In this document: positions 1 to 6,468 of the stretch, in pieces
Position numbering within the stretch: the first letter of the stretch is position 1
Layout of the letters: every line of letters starts with the position of its first letter
Assembly: GCA_938028845.1 (NCBI GenBank)
Contig: CALIZJ010000193.1
Location: 1 to 12,286 of the forward strand
Direction of reading: 5' to 3'
From: an uncultured Blautia sp.
GTDB taxonomy: Bacteria; Bacillota; Clostridia; Lachnospirales; Lachnospiraceae
DNA: 12,286 nucleotides
Made by a program: the position numbers and the translations under genes
Notes under the pieces: generated by a model
Seen by the model: the letters and a program-made list of their open reading frames with translations, nothing else
Databases searched by the model: none
Told to the model about the DNA's origin: nothing

Positions 1-634
1 TAGGTTCCAAATAAAATGCCATATAACACTCATCCTTCAATGCTTGTTCCACAGCTTCTGCATCACCGTAGGGAACATGGTCCACACATTCCATCAGAGG
101 ATGCTGGTACATTCTCCATTTTTCTTTTCCGCCTACAGAAACAGCGCCTGTAGTCTTTCCATGGAATCCGCCCTGGCAGGCAAGGATTTTCGCACGTTTG
201 GGATCATTGCGGCAGGCAAGCTTGATCAGTTTGATGGTGCCCTCCACAGCTTCTGCACCGCCTGTCGCCGTACCCATCTTGGTAAGCTTTCCTCCCGGGG
301 AGAGAACTGCCATATTGTGGGCAAAAGCAGCCGCTACATTGTGATAGGCGATGGCACCCATCATATACTGTTTGCTTTCGAATACTTTACTGATCTCACT
401 CCATATGTATTCATTGTTGTTTCCTACAGTCACCACACCTACGGCGCCGATCATATCCAAATGCCTGTTTCCCTCATAATCCGTAAACCAGCAGTCCTCT
501 GCTTTTACAAAGTATTTGGAATTTCCGGCAAGAGTCCGCTCTCTGTTTAAATGTTTTAACTGCAGCTCTTTCGTGGTCTCATAATCCATAGAAATGGCAT
601 CATCAATTGTATAAAAATTTTTAAGCTCTGACAT
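1..634 (-). CDS. Class III PLP-dependent aminotransferase, N-terminal part (C-terminus beyond the window)
   Basis: The reverse strand is open from an ATG at 634 to the window edge (211 codons, no stop). An AGGAGG lies 8 nt before the start (643-648). The translation reads like a fold-type I class III aminotransferase of the acetylornithine/GABA/putrescine group. It has an N-terminal segment ending in 'FTDYEGNRHLDMIGAVG', the PLP-phosphate-binding region 'TGGAEAVEGTIKL' (family form SGxEAVExAxKLA), and 'GGFHGKTTGAVSVGG' (family form GxFHGRTxGALSxT). It breaks off at 'FYLEP', where family members continue with the conserved IQGEGG segment, so the catalytic lysine is not in view. These enzymes move an amino group between an omega-amino compound and a 2-oxo acid in the cytoplasm. 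The exact substrate cannot be called. It lies 83 nt downstream of the AraC-type regulator on the same strand and may be its target. Confidence 0.85.
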   Translation of the reverse strand, partial: MSELKNFYTIDDAISMDYETTKELQLKHLNRERTLAGNSKYFVKAEDCWFTDYEGNRHLDMIGAVGVVTVGNNNEYIWSEISKVFESKQYMMGAIAYHNVAAAFAHNMAVLSPGGKLTKMGTATGGAEAVEGTIKLIKLACRNDPKRAKILACQGGFHGKTTGAVSVGGKEKWRMYQHPLMECVDHVPYGDAEAVEQALKDECYMAFYLEP

Positions 635-675
635 AAGTATTTCCTCCTCGTTTTTGTAACTCAATTTCTGATCTT

Positions 676-681
676 ATTATA
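676..681 (-). promoter_or_regulatory. Possible -10 element for the aminotransferase gene
   Basis: The minus strand reads TATAAT here, 41 nt upstream of the aminotransferase ATG, in an AT-rich gap between the AraC-family gene and the aminotransferase. I see no good -35 hexamer at 16-18 nt spacing. If it is a promoter it may need an activator, and the AraC-family protein encoded just upstream would be the obvious candidate. This is inference from position only. Confidence 0.3.
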
Positions 682-717
682 AAAACAAGAAGAAAGTAAA
701 AATAGTAAAAAAAGAAA

Positions 718-1563
718 CTACACATATAAAATCTGATTTCCGTATTTTTTCAGATTGATGATCCTTGCGTACCGGGATGGGGATACTCCCATATATGCCT
801 GAAAATCCTTTAGCATATGGGCCTGGTCATAGTAGCCTGTATCCTGGGAAATATCGGATATATGAGAGTTCTTGTTTGCGTTTAACTGCTTTAGGGCATG
901 CTGAAATCTCAGCTGGCGGCAGAATCTTTTTGGGGACATACCCACATACTCAGTGAAACAACGGCGGATGTATTGGATGGAATACTGCATTTCCAATGCC
1001 AGTTCCCCCAACTGGATCTCCCCGCTGCTCTCATGGATACGTTTCAGCATATAATCTACAAGTACGGATTTTTCCAGCTTCAGACAAGCATCCTTCCTGT
1101 ACAGATACTCCTGGAAAATATCCATCCGTTCCTGGAAATTCTCTGCCTGGGCAATGCGCCAGGGAAGTTCCTCCGTTCCGGCTAGCTCCTTAAGATCCAC
1201 ACAGTGATCTAAAAGTTCTCCGCTGGATACTTTTAAAAATCCCTTCACCTTCCCCGGCACAAAGCGCACGCCAAAATATTCCTTTCCATTTTGAAATTCA
1301 TGCTCCATCCGTCTGGACACACTGCCGCAGACAAAGGCGGATGGCTGTTCTTTATTGCATTCAAATAAGATGTCGATCGTATTGTCCGGAACCACATAGT
1401 TTGCGTACTGGTTGTTTTTCTCCGCCCGGAAGCCGTAATAATGAGAAACTGCAGAATTTTTACATTGCTTTTTATAATAGTGCTCTGTATTCAGCACAAA
1501 AAAAGGCTGCACCGGATAAAAAGGATCTTCCTTAAAATTTACGTTTTTCATGACCTTCCCCAC
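718..1563 (-). CDS. AraC-family transcriptional regulator
   Basis: A 281-residue protein with the usual AraC-family layout. The N-terminal half (about 1-160) is a probable ligand-sensing domain containing 'VVPDNTIDILFECN' and 'FGVRFVPGKVKGFL'. This resembles the 'VPDGxxDLIF...GVRFxPG' pattern of AraC members with the uncharacterised DUF6597-type sensor. The C-terminal half has two helix-turn-helix motifs, about 185-219 ('LALEMQYSIQYIRRCFTEYV') and about 235-267 ('ISQDTGYYDQAHMLKDFQAY', then GVSPSRYAR). The start is taken as GTG at 1563 because AAGGAG lies 9 nt before it; an internal ATG at 1551 is less well placed. It is separated from the polysaccharide operon by a terminator-like hairpin and precedes the aminotransferase on the same strand, so it more likely controls that gene or itself than the glycan genes. 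The ligand is unknown. Confidence 0.88.
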   Translation of the reverse strand: MGKVMKNVNFKEDPFYPVQPFFVLNTEHYYKKQCKNSAVSHYYGFRAEKNNQYANYVVPDNTIDILFECNKEQPSAFVCGSVSRRMEHEFQNGKEYFGVRFVPGKVKGFLKVSSGELLDHCVDLKELAGTEELPWRIAQAENFQERMDIFQEYLYRKDACLKLEKSVLVDYMLKRIHESSGEIQLGELALEMQYSIQYIRRCFTEYVGMSPKRFCRQLRFQHALKQLNANKNSHISDISQDTGYYDQAHMLKDFQAYMGVSPSRYARIINLKKYGNQILYV

Positions 1564-1621
1564 CTTTGCTCTCTCCTTGGAATACAGATGTATATGCCGA
1601 AGCTTTACCCTGTATCCTGCA

Positions 1622-1666
1622 AAAAAGGGTACAAAAACGCATATTGTACGTCTTTGTACCCTTTTT
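1622..1666 (-). terminator. Rho-independent terminator of the polysaccharide operon (bidirectional-looking hairpin)
   Basis: Positions 1622-1635 (AAAAAGGGTACAAA) and 1653-1666 (TTTGTACCCTTTTT) are perfect 14-bp inverted repeats around a 17-nt loop. On the minus strand the stem ends in GTACCC followed by a run of six T, the form of an intrinsic terminator, 87 nt after the stop codon of the HAD phosphatase gene. The stem is less GC-rich than ideal. The other strand also ends in T tracts, so it could work in both directions. It may instead act as an attenuator or operator for the AraC-family gene. Confidence 0.7.
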
Positions 1667-1692
1667 CTTTGCTTCTTACTTTTTATGCTTTG

Positions 1693-1721
1693 AGTATACT
1701 GATTCTGGCGTATAAAATCAA
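1693..1721 (-). promoter_or_regulatory. Sigma-70-type promoter candidate upstream of the AraC-family gene
   Basis: On the minus strand TTGATT (1721-1716) is followed after exactly 17 nt by TATACT (1698-1693). This matches the -35/-10 consensus at 4 of 6 and 5 of 6 positions. Transcription would start near 1686 and run into the hairpin at 1666-1622 about 20 nt later, then reach the AraC-family start at 1563. The arrangement would give a regulated leader, or the promoter match could be chance in AT-rich spacer DNA. Confidence 0.4.
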
Positions 1722-1753
1722 GTATAAAATAGGTTTTTTATTAACCCATATTA

Positions 1754-2398
1754 TTATAAAAGTTTTTGTATAATCTCCTTCGGATGGGAAGCAATATATT
1801 TTACAGGATATGAATGCAGGCTCTCTTTTTCCTGAAATCCGAAACCATAGGTCACTGCCAAAAAATCCACCCCTGCTTGTGCAGCTCCCTTTGCGTCAAA
1901 TATGCTGTCCCCTACCAGGATTGTTTGGGAAAAGGTGCAGCCAAACTGCTCCATACACTGCCAGATGAGATCCTTTTTCGTTAGCGTGTCCTTTTGGTCC
2001 GCTCCGCAGACATAATCGAAATAAGAGAATAGGCCCAGATCCTTTAAGATTGCAGCGGCAAACTCCTCCTTTTTTAAGGTAGCCACCCCCAGGAAGGCAT
2101 CTGTACACTTTAGGCGCCTCAGACATTCTTTTACCCCTTTGTATGCCCGAACCTCCTTTCTCCCTTTTTCTGCATAGTATTCCCGGTACCGGTTTATAAA
2201 AGCAGGAAGTTCTTTTTTCTCTATTCCTGCCAGATTTAAGAAAGCATAGGGCAAAGGCGCGCCGATGGCCTCTTTTACAAATTTCTCTCCGGGAAAGGGT
2301 TTTCCCTGGGAAGTAAAAGCATACCGGTATGCGCTGGAGATTCCCTCATAAGAATCAATCAAAGTTCCGTCCATATCAAAAAGGATACACTTATACAT
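1754..2398 (-). CDS. HAD-superfamily phosphatase (phosphoglycolate phosphatase-like)
   Basis: A 214-residue HAD hydrolase, full length for the Gph/PpaX-like group. Motif I is 'FDMDGTL' with the nucleophile D8 and acid/base D10. Motif II is 'VATLKK' (T107). The motif III lysine is in 'LTKKDLI' (141-142), and motif IV is 'GDSIFD' (D164, D168). A helical cap containing 'YREYYAEKG' lies between motifs I and II. All catalytic residues are present, so it should be an active Mg-dependent phosphatase of a small phosphorylated metabolite. The ATG at 2398 follows AAAGGAGG by 7 nt and overlaps the end of the aldolase gene by 8 bp. As the last gene of the operon after an aldolase and a KdsB-like enzyme, it sits where a KdsC-like ulosonate-phosphate phosphatase would be needed. 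It is not KdsC by sequence, since KdsC lacks a cap. The substrate is inferred. Confidence 0.9.
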   Translation of the reverse strand: MYKCILFDMDGTLIDSYEGISSAYRYAFTSQGKPFPGEKFVKEAIGAPLPYAFLNLAGIEKKELPAFINRYREYYAEKGRKEVRAYKGVKECLRRLKCTDAFLGVATLKKEEFAAAILKDLGLFSYFDYVCGADQKDTLTKKDLIWQCMEQFGCTFSQTILVGDSIFDAKGAAQAGVDFLAVTYGFGFQEKESLHSYPVKYIASHPKEIIQKLL

Positions 2399-3905
2399 GC
2401 TCTTTCCTCCTTTGAAAAGGCGCCAGAAGATGGATTTTCTCCTGTTCCTCTTTAGAAAGGGCCTGTAATCCCCTCTCTTCCCAGAAACCGGCTAAACAGA
2501 TTTCTTTTGCCCCGCAGCCATAAAAAAGTTTACATGCCATTTCCCCGCTTAATTCTCCTTCCTCCCATGTCTCGTCCCTGTAGCGGTCATAATCTATGCA
2601 AAGACCGTTTATCTGCTCCACGGGAACATTGGAGGTAAAAATCACCCGGATCTGAGGCTGATGAAAAAGCTCCCCGGAGATCATATCCATCCGCTTATGA
2701 CTGGTAATAAAACAGGCGTTGACACGGAAACGCACGTCTAAAAAATTCACCGCCGCCACATAAGGATTTTCCCTGTTTATAAAGTCCATCAGCCATTTGT
2801 AATGGAGGGTAAGGGCTTTATCCCAGGTAAGCAAAAGAACCTTTCTGCCGGATACCAGCCTTTTGATCTCAAAAAAAGCTTGGCTGTCATCAATTCGCCG
2901 GCTTTGGAAGCTTTTATACAGCCTTCGGATCAGTTCCTGGTCATAAAGCATCCTGCGCCCATCAGGGATTGCCTGAATGATCTTTTCAATATCTTTCATG
3001 GTTAAGGTCTGCTTATTTAAAAGATAGGATGCATAATTGGGATGGCACACATGGCTGGCTGCAATATGATAGGGAACCGCATAGCCCCATTGGAAATTTT
3101 TTCGTATAGGCGCGATATATTCGTCATAGACATCCATGATCCTGGTCACGTCATATTTTGCGGCAATGTTCCGGTTAATATACTGGGTGATAAGCTCTGT
3201 GGGGAGATTCCCTGCGCCCCGTCCCATCCCAAACACAGAAGAGTCGATGATCAGTTCCCTCTTCGTCTGGATCTTTCCAAGAACCTGTGCATTGGAAAAG
3301 GCAAGCTGCAGATTGTTATGGGGATGAAATCCAAGACGTATCTCAGGATCCATATTCTCGTCGATCAGATAGAATTTATGGGATACTTCATTCCGGTACA
3401 TACTGCCTAATGTATCTACAATGTAAAAGGCATAGGGCTTTAAATCATTCATTTTTTCTACCAGGCTTAAAAGCTCCATGTCCGTGTAGAACACAGTCCC
3501 CACCGGCTGCATAAATACGAGATACCCTTTTTTCATGATCTTCTTTGCCCATTGGATCCCTTTGTCGATTTCTCCTTTATGGAAAGTCAGGCGTATGCCT
3601 TTTATGCTTTTTCCATCATAGGGACCCAGCAGATCCGGATGAAGTTCCTTTTCTCCCATAGCGATCATGGCTACAAACATGGAGCTGGTCTTTTTTTTCG
3701 GCAGAAGTCTTTCAATCTCTTGGATACCGGGAAAAAGAGAGCTTTCTTCATCCTTTACCATACCGGTAAGAAACCCACATTCTATAATATCCACCCTGGC
3801 GTCTGAAAGCTTATCTAAAATAGAAGCAATGGTTTTTCTCCCGAATTTCCAATCATTGATATAGCCTCCGTCTCTAAGGGTACAGTCTAAAATCTGCATA
3901 CTCAT
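2391..3905 (-). CDS. DRE-TIM metallolyase-type aldolase with an extra C-terminal domain
   Basis: A 504-residue protein. Residues about 4-290 form an HMGL-like TIM barrel of the 4-hydroxy-2-oxovalerate aldolase/DRE-TIM type: 'LDCTLRDGGY' (R11, D12), 'IIECGF' (E42), 'GFHPHNN' (metal ligands H194 and H196) and 'GMGRGAGN' (226-233). The family joins or splits pyruvate or acetyl-CoA with a carbonyl partner at a divalent metal. Residues about 300-504 are a second domain, not seen in catabolic aldolases. Its 'KVLLLTWDKALTLHYKWLM' followed by 'PYVAAVNF' recalls the DUF115/MAF-type Rossmann-like domains of surface glycan proteins, but this is a weak match by eye. The start at 3905 has GGGGAG 8 nt upstream and overlaps the cytidylyltransferase stop by 4 bp (ATGA). 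Between KdsB-like and HAD genes it probably condenses pyruvate with a sugar aldehyde to a 3-deoxy-2-ulosonate. Confidence 0.85.
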   Translation of the reverse strand: MSMQILDCTLRDGGYINDWKFGRKTIASILDKLSDARVDIIECGFLTGMVKDEESSLFPGIQEIERLLPKKKTSSMFVAMIAMGEKELHPDLLGPYDGKSIKGIRLTFHKGEIDKGIQWAKKIMKKGYLVFMQPVGTVFYTDMELLSLVEKMNDLKPYAFYIVDTLGSMYRNEVSHKFYLIDENMDPEIRLGFHPHNNLQLAFSNAQVLGKIQTKRELIIDSSVFGMGRGAGNLPTELITQYINRNIAAKYDVTRIMDVYDEYIAPIRKNFQWGYAVPYHIAASHVCHPNYASYLLNKQTLTMKDIEKIIQAIPDGRRMLYDQELIRRLYKSFQSRRIDDSQAFFEIKRLVSGRKVLLLTWDKALTLHYKWLMDFINRENPYVAAVNFLDVRFRVNACFITSHKRMDMISGELFHQPQIRVIFTSNVPVEQINGLCIDYDRYRDETWEEGELSGEMACKLFYGCGAKEICLAGFWEERGLQALSKEEQEKIHLLAPFQRRKEHV

Positions 3906-4645
3906 ATGGTCAGCTCCCCTCTCTGAAGTCTTTCCCTTATCACCTTACGCACGTAATCCAAATCCTTAGGGGTGTCTACAGATAAAGTTTCCGCCATGAC
4001 CGGGATCATTTTAAGCTTTTTCCCATGTTCCAAAAAGCGAAGCTCATTAATATCTTCTGCAAGTTCAATTCTTCCTTTTGGCGTTTCCGCAAAAAATTTC
4101 AGGGCTTCCATGGAGTAAGCCAGCACGCCCAGGTGCTTATAATAGCGAAAAGAAAGGCTTGCCTTTGGATATGGAATGGGACTTCTGGAAAGAAAAAGCG
4201 CATTACCGAAAACATCAGTCACTACTTTAATATTGGTATTGTCCACTACTTCAGCCGGATCCTGCATCTGCGTCATAAGATTGGCTGCAAAAAAGCCCTC
4301 TATTGTTTCCGGGACCACCTGGCCCACAGTTTTGGGGCTGATCAGCGGCTCGTCTCCATTGATGCAAAGGTATACGTCTGCCGGGACTTTTTTGGCAGCC
4401 TCATATATGCGTTCTGTACTGGTGGCATGTTCCCGGGATGTCATCAGGCAGGGAATCTGGTATTTTTCACAGACTTGAAAAACTTCTTCACTGTCGGCGG
4501 CTACATAAACCTGATTTATATTTTCTGTTTTTTTCACCTGCTGGTACACCCACCAGATCATAGGGCGGCCGCAGATATCTGCAAGAGGCTTCCCTTTAAA
4601 GCGGCTGGAATCATATCTTGCCGGTATAAAGGCAGCGATGCGCAT
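3902..4645 (-). CDS. kdsB: CMP-Kdo synthetase-like cytidylyltransferase (KdsB family)
   Basis: This is a 247-residue nucleotidyltransferase of the KdsB family, about the length of E. coli KdsB. Visible motifs are the CTP-binding N-terminus 'IPARYDSSRFKGKPL' (7-21), 'EHATSTERI' (72-80), 'NGDEPLI' (96-102), 'SRSPIPYP' (153-160), 'HLGVLAY' (171-177) and 'VDTPKDLDYV' (223-232). The family transfers CMP from CTP to the anomeric hydroxyl of Kdo or a related ulosonate in the cytoplasm. Compared with E. coli KdsB, SGTER is STSTER-like and VQGDEP is INGDEP, so the sugar could be an analogue. The start is placed at ATG 4645 because GGAGG lies 8 nt upstream; a GTG at 4654 overlaps that site. It follows the GT2 stop by 14 nt and overlaps the aldolase start. 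No KdsA, NeuB or NeuA is visible nearby. Confidence 0.87.
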   Translation of the reverse strand: MRIAAFIPARYDSSRFKGKPLADICGRPMIWWVYQQVKKTENINQVYVAADSEEVFQVCEKYQIPCLMTSREHATSTERIYEAAKKVPADVYLCINGDEPLISPKTVGQVVPETIEGFFAANLMTQMQDPAEVVDNTNIKVVTDVFGNALFLSRSPIPYPKASLSFRYYKHLGVLAYSMEALKFFAETPKGRIELAEDINELRFLEHGKKLKMIPVMAETLSVDTPKDLDYVRKVIRERLQRGELTI

Positions 4646-4653
4646 AAGACCCA

Positions 4654-4658
4654 CCTCC
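4654..4658 (-). promoter_or_regulatory. Ribosome binding site that fixes the kdsB-like start
   Basis: The minus strand reads GGAGG here, 8 nt before ATG 4645. The longer in-frame option, GTG at 4654-4652, begins inside this GGAGGTG string and has no room for a site of its own. The shorter protein also begins immediately at the conserved family N-terminus. Confidence 0.7.
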
Positions 4659-4659
4659 C

Positions 4660-6468
4660 TTATTTTTCAAAAAGTTTTCCTATGGCGCGGATTGGTCTGG
4701 TAATCTTCCAACAGGTGGAATTTTCATAACGATTTGTAACCTCCTGAATGAGCTTATCCTTTTCTTCGTTTACTCTTTGTTCCACTCTTTTGTTTATTAC
4801 TTCTTCAGACAGGAGGGATGGCGAAGGCCCTGCTTTTTTGCTGCTGTTTGTATTTCGCTCCTGCTTATATAAATTCCAGTTTTCCATCAGACGGTCAGAC
4901 CACATTTTTACCACCCTTTCGCTGATCAGTTCATAGCCTTCCGGTATCCCTTCTGCCTTATGCCTGCAGCAGTTTTCCCCATCCTGCATGTCATAAGAAA
5001 GGATACTGGGAAGATAGACCTGTACCTCTTTTTTTAATAATTGATTCCTGCCGTTTGCCCGCAGGGAAAAATGAAGGATAAGAAAATCCCTTACCCGCTC
5101 GCTAAGGGGCAGAAGGGCTTTGTTATAGATCGTATCCTCCTCATAGGTATCCAATAACGCCTGGATCACATAATGTTCTCTTAACGCCCCGAAGCATTTG
5201 CAGGTAAGTTCTTCTTCATTTTCAAATCCAAAGAAAATACGGTTCATACGAAGCCGTTTCAGACGGAGATTTGCCTTCATGTCTGGAAAAAGTACGATTC
5301 CGCCTTCCCTGCATAAAAGCTTCAAAGCATAGTATTCTTCTGCATAAGAATACGCCCCTTTTTTTACTGCCCTCTCTACCGATTCCGGAAGTTTTTCTCC
5401 GGAAAGAGTATTTTCATCTGCCAGGACCAGTTCAGTTAAAGGAAAATTTTCCACCAGCCCGTCTAAAAATTCCTGGGAAGGGCTTCCAAAAAATTTCACA
5501 CATATAAGCTTGTCCGGAATCACTTCCCGATCCAGGTAATCAAGGATCTTTCTTACCTTTGTATCCTTTGCCAGAAAGGGATTTAAAAGAAAATACTTTT
5601 TATATTCCTTTAAAAAAGAGATGAAGTCGGCAAGGAAAAGCGGCCTGGCCTCTGTCATATTCCAGTAAAGCTGTTTGGCAATGCAGTAAACCACTTCCTC
5701 TTTGTATTCCATAGAACTGTTTTTTAAAAAACTCCGGTAAGCCCGGATAATGTCTGTCATGCCCCCGGTAAGACTGGTGGAGATGGTATTTGCCCTTCGG
5801 TAATAATTATAAAATGCCTCTTTCACATAGCCGATATGAGGGTATCGGGTGATCAAAGAAGGGATCAGGGCAATGTCCTCAAACAACATTTTCTCATACT
5901 GGTTTTCTTCCCAGATAAACCGTTTATACAGTTTATTGACACTGTAGGTAATATTATTTCCATTGGCAATATAATCCGCCGTATCGATTTCTTCCGCTTT
6001 ATAAGAGGTGACCACCACCGTATGGTTTTCTTCTACATATAAAATACGTACATCGCACATGACGATCTGAAAATTCCCCTCCACCGCTTTTTCATACATT
6101 TTTTCATACATTTGGGGTTCAATGGTATCATCAGAATCTAAAAAAGCAATGTATTCGCCTCTGGCAAGACCTATGCCGGAATTTCTTGCCATTCCAAGGC
6201 CTTCATTTTCTTTATGCAGTACTTTGATTTTTTCCGGGTATGCCTTTTGGTATGCATCGCAGATTTCCTTTGAGGCATCTTCGCTTCCGTCGTCCACTAA
6301 AATGATCTCAAGCTCTTTTAATGTAGAGACAAGCACAGAATCCACCGCCCGCTCCAGAAAATTTTCCACCTGATAAACAGGGATGATAACGGAAACCTTT
6401 ATCTGCTCCTTTGCCTCTGAATCCAAGACGGCACAGGACTGCCCGGTAAGGCGTATCTTATCATTCAT
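4660..6468 (-). CDS. Two-domain glycosyltransferase: GT2 followed by a degenerate GT32-like domain
   Basis: A 602-residue protein. Residues about 22-250 are a GT2 (GT-A fold) domain with 'VSVIIPVYQVENFLERAVDS', 'LVDDGS' (58-62), 'NEGLGMARNSG' (88-98), the metal-binding 'DSDD' (111-114), the catalytic-base region 'FEDIA' (196-200) and 'RRANTIS' (224-230). It should transfer an activated sugar to a lipid-linked acceptor at the cytoplasmic membrane face. Residues about 322-450 resemble GT32 (OCH1-like) enzymes: 'YYALKLLCREGGIVLFPDM' parallels the family's R-x-x-x-L-x-x-x-GGIYLDxD, followed by 'FFGFENEEEL'. The DxD is lost (FPDM), so this half may be inactive. A lysine/glutamate-rich stretch (560-580) and a 'CWKITRPIRAIG' tail (587-597), seen at the ends of other bacterial glycosyltransferases, close the protein. 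The ATG has AGGAGG 5 nt upstream and overlaps the preceding gene by 8 bp. Confidence 0.87.
   Translation of the reverse strand: MNDKIRLTGQSCAVLDSEAKEQIKVSVIIPVYQVENFLERAVDSVLVSTLKELEIILVDDGSEDASKEICDAYQKAYPEKIKVLHKENEGLGMARNSGIGLARGEYIAFLDSDDTIEPQMYEKMYEKAVEGNFQIVMCDVRILYVEENHTVVVTSYKAEEIDTADYIANGNNITYSVNKLYKRFIWEENQYEKMLFEDIALIPSLITRYPHIGYVKEAFYNYYRRANTISTSLTGGMTDIIRAYRSFLKNSSMEYKEEVVYCIAKQLYWNMTEARPLFLADFISFLKEYKKYFLLNPFLAKDTKVRKILDYLDREVIPDKLICVKFFGSPSQEFLDGLVENFPLTELVLADENTLSGEKLPESVERAVKKGAYSYAEEYYALKLLCREGGIVLFPDMKANLRLKRLRMNRIFFGFENEEELTCKCFGALREHYVIQALLDTYEEDTIYNKALLPLSERVRDFLILHFSLRANGRNQLLKKEVQVYLPSILSYDMQDGENCCRHKAEGIPEGYELISERVVKMWSDRLMENWNLYKQERNTNSSKKAGPSPSLLSEEVINKRVEQRVNEEKDKLIQEVTNRYENSTCWKITRPIRAIGKLFEK

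Noticed and set aside
44..550. Plus-strand open frame of 168 codons
   Set aside because: It is antisense to the class III aminotransferase, whose minus-strand frame carries clear family motifs and a strong ribosome binding site. The plus-strand translation shows no recognisable domain.
3691..3698. Run of eight T (A8 on the coding strand) inside the aldolase gene, as a possible phase-variation tract
   Set aside because: It encodes a Lys triplet before Thr. Runs of seven or eight are common in this AT-moderate coding DNA, and the frame is intact.
4025..4729. Plus-strand open frame of 234 codons opposite the kdsB-like gene
   Set aside because: It is a shadow of a confidently identified gene. 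It has Cys/His/Phe-rich composition typical of antisense reading and no family motif.
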